Shown here: in pieces, positions 10,631 through 22,006 of the stretch
How positions within the stretch are numbered: the stretch's first letter is position 1
Layout of the letters: each line of letters opens with the position of its first letter
DNA from: Trichomonas vaginalis G3
Lineage: Eukaryota > Parabasalia > Trichomonadida > Trichomonadidae
DNA length: 64,000 nucleotides
Assembly (NCBI RefSeq): GCF_026262505.1
Contig: NC_067203.1
Coordinates: forward strand, 17,620,392 to 17,684,391
Direction: 5' to 3'
Position numbers and translations under genes: made by a program
The notes under the pieces: model-generated
What the model was told of the DNA's origin: nothing
Database searches by the model: none
What the model saw: only the letters and a program-made list of their open reading frames with translations

Positions 10631-13522
10631 ATGCTTCCTTTATTATTTTCACAATCACAAGCCGTAAATAACAAATGGCCTATCAGACGTAATGTTTGTG
10701 GCGCAAACATTAATGGTTCTGTATGGTCCATGCCAGAACTCCAAGACAGAGGAGTTGAAAAATTTGATTTTAAGTTATATGACCTTAATTATACAGCCTA
10801 TTTTAAGATCTGCGGAGAATTCACAGAAGCTGATGCAGGTTCTCTTCCAAGTTATGCTGCAAACTATAAATTTATTTCAATGCTTTTATGCTGGAAGGAA
10901 GGCACTGTTTGCTATCCAGCTGGCAGTAAATTCGATCTTGATTATGCTCCATATGATGAAAAAGATTTTTCAAAGGGTGTTTCCCTTCAATATCTTTCCC
11001 ACCCAGTTCAATTGTTAAAGAGCACAATTTTTAAGTTCACATTTGATGTTGCCTGCGATGCATCTCAAACCAACTCAAAGAAGGCATTTGATACTCCAGA
11101 TGTTGATTTCTCATGGGACAGGTACTCCACAATCAAGATTAACTTCCCATACGCCGGCGGCTGCCCAACAAAGGCTGCTCCTCCAGCTCCAACACCAATG
11201 TACTCTCCACAGTGCGATTATGACGAGAGAGATCCAAATAAGCAGGATGAAGGTATTTCCATGGATCTTCACGATAACAATGGTGGTCCATATGGTCACA
11301 TGTATCCAGCAGTCTATGACAATTCCCATCACGTCATTTTCTACCAGCCATGCGAGCGTTCTTACAACCCAGCCAACTCCACAGATCAAACACTTGCCTC
11401 TGTTTGGGACTGCAATGAAGACGTCACAAAGTGCATCAACTACGGTATCGCAGATGATCATATGAAAATGGCTCGTAACCGCTGGGACATTAACCAACCA
11501 GTTACGAACAACATCTACAATGGAGAAGCCAGCAGACAGACAATTGTCTCATGGTCATGTAATGAAGGCTTGCCTGCCAACTCAATTAAGTTCTATGATG
11601 CTGATTACATCTCAGACGACAAGTACAACCTCGAAATCAAGGTCTCCTCACAAGAATCTTGTGTTCATACATTCGATCCTCCGGATATTCCAACAGAAAA
11701 GTGCAAACTTAAGTACAAAGAATACGATTTCGATGCTACCAAGCTTAACGCCAAGGAGAACGTCGGCTACGTATCCAATGTCCGCATGGAGACTCCTCTC
11801 GGCGGAAATTCCACTGTTAGAATGCACTTCCAGCCATGTGGCTCCATCTACTGTCCAAAGGATGCAAAGTGCGACCAATTTGAAGACGCTTACCTTTGGA
11901 TCTGCAAGCCCGTAACAATTCACACCGATAAATACGATTGCGATCCATATGGCTTAGCTGAGCACAATGTAACTACACAGTTTGTTGATCCATACAACTT
12001 CCACTCCGGTATTCAGATGAAGTACAGGGGTGGCGACAACCTCGAAGCCTACGTCACATATCTCTGCGACGAGTCACTTGCAGACAACGAGATTCGTATT
12101 GACAACACTGTCGAAGTCTCACAGTCCACACTCAGACTCGAAGCGAGAACCAAGCAGGCCTGCTCATCTGGCGAGAACCCAGACTGGCACTTCTACCTTC
12201 CATGGCCACACAAAGACGTGACACCAACACCAACACCACTTGTTCACCCTCAGACAACACTCTTCATGAGAAATGAGACACATCACGTCGCATTGACACT
12301 TTCTGCCGCAGACAGAGAGATTGACGAGCAGGAGTTCGACATCGCCAGCAGAGGAAAGAGATGCCACATCTGGCACTTCTTCGCTCCAGACGGAAACATC
12401 ACATGCCCAACAGGTTGGGACTGCAAGGAATTCTCCAACATGACAGGAGCCGGCTGGATCTGCTACAAGAACGAGCAGAAAGAGAAAGTCTGCTTCCCAG
12501 ACGCTGTCAGAACAAACATCATGACAATGAGAGCTCTCGATGGATCAATGGACAAAGGCGCTGAGATCGTCTACAACGGTGTATACAACTACGATCTCGA
12601 ACTCAATGTCTACTGCGACAAAGACTCTCCATACGATTTACCACTCTCATCAGCACCTTCTTACCACTTGAACACTGCTACTGGTGGCCAGGAAATCTCA
12701 TTCGAATCAACCTCTTCAATGGTCTGCCCGAAGAAGTTCGCAACACCAAGGTATCCAGTTGTCAAACCAACAGCGACACCAAATCCACAGATCCTCGCTA
12801 ACATCTCTTGGGATCAGGACTTCGATGAGGATGGACACCAAGTCGAACTCAACTTCAACAGAATTCCAGATACAATGCAGTCCGACATCGCTTTGGGAGC
12901 TCCTCCAAGCGCTTACGAACTCGCGACAATCGTCTACAGCCCAGTAGACAGAATCCCTTGCCCAGCTGATTACAAGTGCCCAGATATGGAGAAAGGAAAC
13001 ATCTGGAAGTGTTTCAAGAACGAGACAGACAAGTACTGCTACGTTATCGGTAACGCTGAGTACGGCATGAACACAGAACTCGCTCCAAACAACGGCTACA
13101 TCCATGCTGATGTCGCTGCTACATATTGGGGAGGTGCAAACGGTGCAAGAACAACATTGTTGTTCGTTTGCAACCACTCTGTTCCAAAGGATACAATCTG
13201 GTTCGATCCAGTTGGCGTACAGAGATACAACGGAAAAGCTGCTTACGCAATTATGTACGTCCACACAATGAACGTATGCTGGGATGTAAACAAGGAGTCT
13301 GGCCTTTCCGGAGGTGCAATCTTCTTGACAATTGTTTTCGTTGGTGCTACTTTGTACTTCGCTGGTGGAGCTCTCGTCATGTTCTTCATCAAGGGAACTG
13401 TCGCTCTTCCAAACGCTGCTTTCTGGGAATCATTCTGGGCTGCAGTACAAACTGGTGCTGTTTACTTGTTCACTTGTGGAAAGAAGACTTCTTTCGGAGT
13501 AGCTTCCTACGACGCAATTTAA
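10631..13522 (+). CDS. Type I membrane protein with repeated MRH-like domains (mannose-6-phosphate receptor-like)
   Basis: A 963-residue protein, probably a sorting receptor for glycosylated lysosomal hydrolases in the Golgi/endosome. It has a short hydrophobic N-terminus (MLPLLFSQSQA). At least four Cys-rich repeats follow, each with CPxxxxC, then a W-x-C, then a Y-x-G-rich turn and a strand ending in Cys (GGDNLEAYVTYLC, YNGEASRQTIVSWSC, GGANGARTTLLFVC). This is the pattern of the mannose-6-phosphate receptor homology fold. One membrane segment lies at about 894-921, followed by GxxALPNxxFW and a short tail ending SYDAI, as in CD-MPR/ATG27-like proteins. An in-frame stop lies just upstream, so this is the first possible ATG. 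Codons become C-ending and GC-richer toward the 3' end, suggesting good expression. The ligand is inferred. Confidence 0.75.
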   Translation: MLPLLFSQSQAVNNKWPIRRNVCGANINGSVWSMPELQDRGVEKFDFKLYDLNYTAYFKICGEFTEADAGSLPSYAANYKFISMLLCWKEGTVCYPAGSKFDLDYAPYDEKDFSKGVSLQYLSHPVQLLKSTIFKFTFDVACDASQTNSKKAFDTPDVDFSWDRYSTIKINFPYAGGCPTKAAPPAPTPMYSPQCDYDERDPNKQDEGISMDLHDNNGGPYGHMYPAVYDNSHHVIFYQPCERSYNPANSTDQTLASVWDCNEDVTKCINYGIADDHMKMARNRWDINQPVTNNIYNGEASRQTIVSWSCNEGLPANSIKFYDADYISDDKYNLEIKVSSQESCVHTFDPPDIPTEKCKLKYKEYDFDATKLNAKENVGYVSNVRMETPLGGNSTVRMHFQPCGSIYCPKDAKCDQFEDAYLWICKPVTIHTDKYDCDPYGLAEHNVTTQFVDPYNFHSGIQMKYRGGDNLEAYVTYLCDESLADNEIRIDNTVEVSQSTLRLEARTKQACSSGENPDWHFYLPWPHKDVTPTPTPLVHPQTTLFMRNETHHVALTLSAADREIDEQEFDIASRGKRCHIWHFFAPDGNITCPTGWDCKEFSNMTGAGWICYKNEQKEKVCFPDAVRTNIMTMRALDGSMDKGAEIVYNGVYNYDLELNVYCDKDSPYDLPLSSAPSYHLNTATGGQEISFESTSSMVCPKKFATPRYPVVKPTATPNPQILANISWDQDFDEDGHQVELNFNRIPDTMQSDIALGAPPSAYELATIVYSPVDRIPCPADYKCPDMEKGNIWKCFKNETDKYCYVIGNAEYGMNTELAPNNGYIHADVAATYWGGANGARTTLLFVCNHSVPKDTIWFDPVGVQRYNGKAAYAIMYVHTMNVCWDVNKESGLSGGAIFLTIVFVGATLYFAGGALVMFFIKGTVALPNAAFWESFWAAVQTGAVYLFTCGKKTSFGVASYDAI

Positions 13523-14467
13523 ATTTAAACTAAAATTTTCTTTTTAACAATTTGAACATATATTTTTTTTATTATAATAACTTCTTATATAAATCTTTTC
13601 ATTCTTATTAAATTCCTTTTCTTTCTTTATTTTCCATAACATTTCAAAATTTTCTGAATGTTCTGAAATTTTCTGAGAAAATCGTTTTGGTATTTTTTTT
13701 GTAGAATAACAGTTCTTATGTATGCACAATGCAATCACTCTTTAATTCATCTTTTTAACACTATGTAAGATATTAAGATCAATATGTTTTTAAATCGAAA
13801 ATTATCTTAGGATCTTAAAAAGAAATCATGATATTAAATTCATCAACTCATCATAAAATCTCAAAGATGCAGACATTGAAAATAAATAAAAAACATAATC
13901 ATGCAAATATGAAAAATATCAATTTGCAATTTTTGGAAATTAAGCCTAAATGGTATGATACTCGCTCTGATAGACAGATTTATATGAGAATTAATGATTA
14001 TCAAAACCAGAATAAAATGAAATTTTTAAATTTATTTAATTTTGAATTTTTTTAGAAAAATGAACATTTTTATAAAATTATAAGCAGCGACATGAATAGG
14101 ATAAAAATACAGTCATAACATTTAATATTCAAAAAATCCATTTGTCAGACAGTTTGTATCAAATAAAATCGCAAATTGATTCCTTAATATCACCATGCAA
14201 ATATACTATTTTCACTTTTATTTTGGTAAAATTCGAAAGTCTTATTTTTTCATATCACTTTATGGCTAGTGAATTTCCTCGCCTCAGAAATTGAAATTGA
14301 AAGTAAAAATTTGGGAAAATATAATAAAAATGCTAAAATAATGAAGTTTCCAATTATTTAACCTCGTTGACGCTTTCAATTTTCTGAGGTATTGAAAATC
14401 ATCGAAATTTCAAAGGGTTTGAAATTCATAAAAAAATTAACATTTCATTTTTATTCTTGTAAAGTAA
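13523..14467. other. Intergenic, AT-rich
   Basis: No gene recognised. CCTCAGAAA-TTGAAAG near 14281-14302 faces its complement near 14370-14388, giving a weak foldback. TTTCATTTTTATTC about 20 nt before the next ATG may be an initiator box for the 14468 gene. Confidence 0.4.
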
Positions 14468-15025
14468 ATGAACTTTCAAGAAATCTGCAATGTTTTGAAG
14501 GAAGCCGGCTACACATTTGAGCTCCATCCTTTAGGCAATTACCTCAAGATCATTAAGGACAAGCATGAAGCAAATTTAAGTGAAGATGCAGCCCTTACTT
14601 ATAGTTTATACACATACAAAATGGGAGATCAGTTCCTGATTCAGGATGTTTCCAAGATTTTCAATGCCCTTAATTACAAAGGAACAAGCGAAAGCCAAGA
14701 TAATGCCGACCAAGTCTTCCATCCACAAGGAAAGAAAGTTTCATTGAAGGAAGTCGGAGAGAAGCTTAAAGAAGATTCCTACGAAGTCATTAATGTTGAT
14801 ATCGAAGGTGGATATTACATGAGTTTGACACATAAAAATAATCAGCCAATCTTAAACGGAAAGACAAACATTGATCTCAACAAAGATGGTGTCATCAGCT
14901 TGTTCTCAGAAGACAAACAAATGGAAATTGTAAATGACATTGCAGCGATTTTCAAGCGCTACAACTACAGTGATCATGGACCTCATTTTGATGGCGCAAC
15001 ACACTCTTTCTTCAAAGATAATTAA
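14468..15025 (+). CDS. Conserved-looking small protein with internal duplication, function unknown
   Basis: A 185-residue soluble protein made of two similar halves. Half one (about 1-75) runs NVLKEAGYTFELHPLGNYLKIIKDKHE ... VSKIFNALNY. Half two (about 95-172) runs EKLKEDSYEVINVDIEGGYYMSLTHKN ... IAAIFKRYNY. Each half has an opening helix, two strands and a closing helix ending in NY. No signal peptide, membrane segment or known catalytic motif is seen. A TCATTTTT initiator-like box lies about 20 nt upstream. I do not recognise the family. It has good codon use and is flanked by transposon-rich DNA on the downstream side. Confidence 0.75.
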   Translation: MNFQEICNVLKEAGYTFELHPLGNYLKIIKDKHEANLSEDAALTYSLYTYKMGDQFLIQDVSKIFNALNYKGTSESQDNADQVFHPQGKKVSLKEVGEKLKEDSYEVINVDIEGGYYMSLTHKNNQPILNGKTNIDLNKDGVISLFSEDKQMEIVNDIAAIFKRYNYSDHGPHFDGATHSFFKDN

Positions 15026-15784
15026 TTAGTAACTCAATAAAAACGAGTATTATTGAATTTCAAAAAAAATTTGCAAATTTTATAAATTTTATTACTTTTA
15101 GGATTGCAAAGTGAAAAATTGTATTGGAGCTTTATACCAATATAAAACTTCAAACCGATCTTGATATTATCAAATATTTATAGTTTATTTTGGGAGTCTC
15201 TATCTCCGCTAAAAACAAATGAACACTCATATGATGCCTTTGTTCCATAAGTTTTACATCTAAGAGAGGCTTCTGAAAAATCAAATCGGATAAAAAATTT
15301 AAAATTTATTTGATACTTTAGGTTTCTGGATAAGTATCTTATTGCATTCCACTTTGTTATTATTATCGTGTCATTTCATATGAAAAATTTATATTTGTTA
15401 TCATGTTTTAAATCATTACTATTTTATTTGATGTTTTCTCCAAAAAATGATCATTCTCATATTTTCGAGCTACTTGAATGCCACTTTCCTTATATCTCGA
15501 AATTATTTTTAATTATATTATCTCATAATCTTCACTTCATGAGTTATATCAAAATTACATCCTATCATTTCGATTTTTAGAGCTTTTTGGACCTATATTC
15601 ATTATTGTTTCATTTGTTTTGTTGTTTCTAAATAAATTATTTAAGTTGGACTAAATGTGGAAAATTCTATTGAATATTAAAAGGCTGATGCTTTTAAGAG
15701 GATTTATTGCATTCATTACAACATTGTCCACCTTAGGAGAGGCAGTTTAAATCAATAAAAGAAAGGTGGCAAATTTATTATTAG
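15026..15784. other. Intergenic before the 6.2 kb TIR element
   Basis: AT-rich. The only ORF (15368-15580) is short, with low-complexity Phe/Ser/His-rich content, and is not credible. The region ends in TA at 15783-15784, the target dinucleotide of the following element. Confidence 0.4.
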
Positions 15785-16470
15785 GGAAAACCGCAACCAC
15801 TTTTTTTAATCACGATTTAAATATATAAATCGCGATTTTTTAGAAAAATCGCGACTTTTTTAAAATCGCGTTTTTTAATGAATTGCGATTTTATTGTGGT
15901 CGCGATTTTTCAAAAAAATTGCGATTTTTATGGAAAATTGTGATCAAAATTAAACGCGATTTTCTTTATCAATCGCGAACATAGAACAAATCGGAACCAT
16001 GATTTTGGACCTCATTAAGCGAAAAGGTCGCAATTAAATTCAATAACAAAGCAATTCACAAAGATTTTTTGAATCTAGAATGGCTGTTTATCCATTTTAG
16101 ACTGCTCACAATATGGTTTTTCTGCATACTTGCCGAAATCAGAGATCTAAAATCAAACAATCTCGATAACAGAAAAAACCAGAATTTTCGAAAAAGTGAC
16201 ACCAACTATTTTTACTAGATTTATTACTAGATTTATTTACAAATTAAAAGATAATATCATTAACCGAATATATTTTTAATATAAATAAAAAACTTTTTTA
16301 TGCAAAAAATTACAATCAATCGATAAATATTATAAAACATTTATTCCAAAAATATTAAGGAATAGGTGGGATCCTGCATATAATATAATTTTATGTCATA
16401 AAGCTTACAAATTTTAGATGGACCACAGTGAGAATGTGAGTGGTTAATTTAAAGGTGGTCTGATAAAGAT

Positions 16471-16925
16471 ATCGAAGCTTACTCAACACAGCATGAAGCA
16501 GTTTCTAATACACAATCTTACTAGTGGTGTTTCGGTCGCCAGCGCTCTCATAGGGGTGCTGATTTCAAAAACCACTACTTCAAATTATTCAACAATACTC
16601 AATGCAGCATGAAGCAGCTACTACTGCTGTATCTTACTGGTAGTGTTTTGGTCGTTGGCTCTTGCACAGTCTCTCAGATTTTCAAAATTTTTTTTCAACA
16701 CTATCTTGTTTCGCTCTCAGAAAGCTATCCTACAAAGACATCGAAGCTTACTCAACACAGCATGAAGCAGTTTCTAATACACAATCTTACTAGTGGTGTT
16801 TCGGTCGCCAGCGCTCTCATAGGGGTGCTGATTTCAAAACCACTACTTCAAATTATTCAACAATACTCAATGCAGCATGAAGCAGTTTCCAATTCAACAA
16901 TACTCAACACAGCATGAAGCAGTTT
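16471..16925. repeat. Tandem duplication, period about 269 bp
   Basis: The block starting ATCGAAGCTTACTCAACACA at 16471 recurs at 16740, including the stretch with GGTCGCCAGCGCTCTCATAG. The shorter phrase CAGCATGAAGCAG occurs at least six times between 16488 and 16922. Non-coding. Confidence 0.7.
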
Positions 16926-16929
16926 CTAA

Positions 16930-19127
16930 TAAATATATACATATATAAATATATACATATATAAATATATACATATATAAATATACATATATAAATATAT
17001 ACATATATAAATATATACATATATAAATATATACATATATAAATATATACATATATAAATATATACATATATAAATATATACATATATATATATACATAT
17101 ATAAATATATACATATATAAATATTACATATATAAATATATACATATATAAATATATACATATATAAATATATACATATATAAATATATACATATATAAA
17201 TATATACATATATAAATATATACATATATAAATATATACATATATAAATATATACATATATAATATATACATATATAAATATATACATATATAAATATAT
17301 ACATATATAAATATATACATATATAAATATATACATATATAAATATATACATATATAAATATATACATATATAAATATATACATATATAAATATATACAT
17401 ATATAAATATATACATATATAAATATATACATATATAAATATATACATATATAAATATATACATATATAAATATATACATATATAAATATATACATATAT
17501 AAATATATACATATATAAATATATACATATATAAATATATACATATATAAATATATACATATATAAATATATACATATATAAATATATACATATATAAAT
17601 ATATACATATATAAATATATACATATATAAATATATACATATATAAATATACATATATAAATATATACATATATAAATATATACATATATAAATATATAC
17701 ATATATAAATATATACATATATAAATATATACATATATAAATATATACATATATAAATATATACATATATAAATATATACATATATAAATATATACATAT
17801 ATAAATATATACATATATAAATATATACATATATAAATATAACATATATAAATATATACATATATAAATATATACATATATAAATATATACATATATAAA
17901 TATATACATATATAAATATATACATATATAAATATATACATATATAAATATATACATATATAAATATATACATATATAAATATATACATATATAAATATA
18001 TACATATATAAATATATACATATATAAATATATACATATATAAATATATACATATATAAATATATACATATATAAATATATACATATATAAATATATACA
18101 TATATAAATATATACATATATAAATATATACATATATAAATATATACATATATAAATATATACATATATAAATATATACATATATAAATATATACATATA
18201 TAAATATATACATATATAAATATATACATATATAAATATATACATATATAAATATATACATATATAAATATATACATATATAAATATATACATATATAAA
18301 TATATACATATATAAATATATACATATATAAATATATACATATATAAATATATACATATATAAATATATACATATATAAATATATACATATATAAATATA
18401 TACATATATAAATATATACATATATAAATATATACATATATAAATATATACATATATAATATATACATATATAAATATATACATATATAAATATATACAT
18501 ATATAAATATATACATATATAAATATATACATATATAAATATATACATAATAAATATATACATATATAATATATACATATATAAATATATACATATATAA
18601 ATATATACATATATAAATATATACATATATAAATATATACATATATAAATATATACATATATAAATATATACATATATAAATATATACATATATAAATAT
18701 ATACATATATAAATATATACATATATAAATATATACATATATAAATATATACATATATAAATATATACATATATAAATATATACATATATAAATATATAC
18801 ATATATAAATATACATATATAATATATACATATATAAATATACATATATAAATATACATATATATAAAATATATAAATATACATATATAAATATACATAT
18901 ATAAATATATACATATATAAATATATACATATATAAATATATACATATATAAATATATACATATATAAATATATACATATATAAATATATACATATATAA
19001 ATATACATATATAAATATACATATATAAATATACATATATAAATATACATATATAAATATACATATATAAATATACATATATAAATATACATATATAAAT
19101 ATACATATATATATAAATATATAAATA
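16930..19127. repeat. 2.2 kb satellite of a 16-bp AT repeat
   Basis: More than 130 copies of a 16-bp unit (AAATATATACATATAT), with occasional 1-2 bp losses and some 12-bp variants toward the right. All three minus-strand frames stay open because 16 is not a multiple of 3 and the unit has no stop in those frames. The 672-745 residue translations (repeats of [12 protein letters not shown]) are an artefact of the repeat and not genes. Confidence 0.95.
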
Positions 19128-19375
19128 ACAAAATACAATCAAAAAATAGTGTTTGGAAATTTAAGGTTAGGTGTCACTTTTCCTAGTGTCACTTTTTCGT
19201 AAATTCTACCACACTCCCATTTTAGACTGCTCACAATATGGTTTTTCTGCATACTTGCCGAAATCAGAGATCTAAAATCAAACAATCTCGATAACAAATA
19301 CCTCAATCCCACTTTACTGGTCAAAATTCTTGAAGTCTTACTTTACTGCACTAATTAATCATAATTTACCTTTAA

Positions 19376-21650
19376 GGATACCCTTACGTGTCAGATTTTT
19401 TGCGCATACGAAGAAGTCATGCTAGACATGAGCTATAAACCTGAAATTTTAGCAACATATTTAAAACTTTTTAAACTACAATACACTTTAATACTCAAGA
19501 ACAAAAATATTCTTTTTAGAAATTACATAATTATTTTATGTGAAATCTATATAAAAACATATTTTGCGAGCGTAACTTTTTTCTTTATAAGCACCTTATA
19601 TGACTGATAAACTGTGAAGGCACATAATTGTTAATTCATAGAGTTGATATGTTTCCAAAATTGAGAGGAAATTTGAAAATTGAATACCCTTTCAATTCAA
19701 TTTTCAAAAGATATCAGCTCCTTCAATAATTGAAGGACGATTTTGATCATTTGCTCTTAAAACAAGTATGCCATGGAGAAAAAAGTTACGCTCGCAAATC
19801 TGAAATATAACTATCATATAAAAAAATTAAATTTCTAATTTTTTACTCTATAGATATTATTGGCCACTTGTGTAATGCATAAAAGTTTATGTCATATGCA
19901 TACATTTGGAAGTATGGGAGACGAGGGAAATTACTTCTATGAGGCACTAGGATTTTTAAAAATTTCTCTATCGGACTCACCATTCAATTTCTCGAAAATT
20001 AAAAAAAAATCAATAATAGCTAAAATGTATTATGCATAACAAATTTTAATGTTACACGGTATTTTTTGAACTTCATGACATGAATTTTCTTTATATTATT
20101 TTTTTTTTTGGATTTTCTATGATTTATGCGATAGGCTGGAACAACATTGTAAGTGCAATGATATCATTTATAGAGAAATCTAAAACTTCAGCATTCAGAA
20201 CTCGCAACCACAAAAATATTCATTTGCTAAGTAAGTAAAGTTGATTAAGTTCGACACTTAGCTTTTATACGTAAAACCAAGTGTGTATTGTTATTTCTTG
20301 TTAAATTATTGAGAAAAAAATAAATTGTAAGAGAAACGATACTGATTATTGAAATAATATTGAGAGTAGCTGCAGATTTCTTCATTAACATGCCGGAAAT
20401 TTGTTAATCTTGGTTTTCTATCATAAAATCTGTCGAAGAATCTAAAAACGGAGATATGAAATAGAGATCATGTAAATCTAGAGTATCCTGTCAGAAAAAT
20501 AGACTAAGCATGTAACCCTTTTTTGGTCATAAACACTTTTTACCACTTAGTCATACAGATGATCATTCAATTTAAACGAGCACTTTTTGTCAGAATTTAT
20601 TCTTTTACAAAGACAGAAGATTTTAGTATTATTTAATATTAGTGCTGTAGCAAAATTCAAAAAACGGTGAAAATTCAGTGAATTTGTGAATTCACATTTT
20701 TTTTCGACATTTTTCTTGATATATCCATGCACATTAAGAACACAGCTTTGATACGCTTAAAAAAGCATATTTCATATGAAATTGTTAAAGAAATAAACAA
20801 TTTATATAAAAATTGCACTTATGGGCAGTTTAGATATATAATTTATATATAACATATATACAAATCCATAGACAAAGTGCAATAACTACAATGTTGTAGA
20901 AAATTACAGCAGAAATACTGACTTTTTGAAGGATAATAAGAATTCTTCTAAATGTTGTATTTTTATAATTTGATTGATTTTTTTTACTATTTCATTAATC
21001 TTTTATGAATAATAATTATTTTTAATATATGTGCTATTAAAATTTCAAATTTTGACTAATATATCTAAGTTATCTGAACGAAACATTTAGAAAATATCAT
21101 ACTTACATTGAAATAGCAAGTAGAGCATATTAATAGCAAGTTTCTTGGCTTTATATCTATCATCTATTGTTGTTTGATCAAACAAAATTCACTCTATTAT
21201 ATGGTGTCAATTAATTAAAACAATTTTTAATAGTTATTTATTTAGTGCGAATAAGTGCAAACTCATAAATGAATAACTTAATAGTAGAAATGAATTATCT
21301 GATATAAATCTCACATTTTGTCCATCAGAAATACTTTAATTGCATACGCATAACTATTAGTAATACGTCTGGAGTGTCAATTAATAACAATCCACAACAA
21401 GTAAAATTCAGATTTTTATTAAACTTATTTTTTTCCTAAAAGTTTTCTCAAATTACTATATATACATATGTGGATAAAATAATAGTAATATTGTAAAAAA
21501 TTAGATAATTTTTTTTATTTGAGAACCTCTCAAAGTTCATTCAATTTATCAATTGTTTCAGTTTGATGTATATTCATTTCTGGAGCCTAAAACTTTAGCA
21601 ATCATGACAATATCATATTCTCTTTCTAACTACGCAATGTAAGGGTATCC
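19376..21650. mobile_element. Nested 2.3 kb element with TTAA target sites (piggyBac-like ends)
   Basis: GGATACCCTTAC (19376-19387) and its reverse complement (21639-21650) form 12-bp terminal inverted repeats. TTAA lies directly outside each end (19372-19375 and 21651-21654), the target site of piggyBac transposons. No transposase is seen. It is nested inside the 15785-21998 element and so is younger than it. Confidence 0.6.
19563..19798. repeat. 236-bp foldback (MITE-like)
   Basis: TTTGCGAGCGTAACTTTTTT and the following CT (19563-19584) are exactly complementary to 19777-19798. Inside is a second perfect 14-bp palindrome near 19673-19709 (TTTGAAAATTGAAT and its complement). No clear target duplication. 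Confidence 0.65.
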
Positions 21651-22006
21651 TTAACTAAAAAAATATTACATAAATCTAACAAAAAAACATTTAGCAATAA
21701 AAATACATTTGCTCAAGCCTATCAGCAACTCAAATCTAAAAAACTTTTTATAACATTCTTATTACAATTTTTATTTTATTCTTATATTTATATTTTTTAG
21801 TTCACTTTTTAAATAATGATCTTTAGATTGAACCAATAACGCGATTTTCCATATAAATCGCGATTTTTCAAAAAAATCGCGACCACAATAAAATCGCAAT
21901 TCATTAAAAAACGCGATTTTAAAAAAGTCGCGATTTTTCTAAAAAATCGCGATTTATATATTTAAATCGTGATTAAAAAAAGTGGTTGCGGTTTTCCCTA
22001 TTTTTT

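Larger units (their letters stand above)
16092..19295. repeat. 79-bp direct repeats flanking the satellite block
   Basis: 16092-16170 and 19217-19295 are near-identical 79-bp direct repeats. Just inside them lies an inverted word, CGAAAAAGTGACAC (near 16190) against its complement (near 19190). The satellite therefore sits in an inner TIR-like unit within the larger element. Whether the direct repeats are a duplication made by insertion or by recombination is unclear. Confidence 0.5.
15785..21998. mobile_element. 6.2 kb TIR element with about 160-bp terminal repeats, TA-flanked
   Basis: The ends are GGGAAAACCGCAACCAC (15785) and its reverse complement (21998). Both ends are about 160-bp inverted repeats (15785-15945 and 21838-21998) built largely from repeated (A)AATCGCGATTT words. 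TA flanks both sides (15783-15784 and 21999-22000), fitting a Tc1/mariner-type target. There is no transposase ORF inside, so it is non-autonomous. The interior carries a 269-bp-period duplication, the large satellite, a nested TTAA-flanked element and a small foldback. The right end lies 8 bp before the ATG of the gene at 22007. Confidence 0.8.

Noticed and set aside
10345-10671. 108-residue ORF upstream of the MRH receptor gene
   Set aside because: It crosses the TIR element boundary and overlaps the receptor start in another frame; low-complexity Phe/Ser/Ile content.
12716-13264. 182-residue minus-strand ORF
   Set aside because: It is antisense to the MRH receptor gene and reflects that gene's low stop density in the opposite strand.
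16894-19142. Three overlapping minus-strand ORFs of 672-745 residues
   Set aside because: They are translations of the 16-bp AT satellite in its three stop-free frames; composition is only Y, I, C, L, M, F, V.
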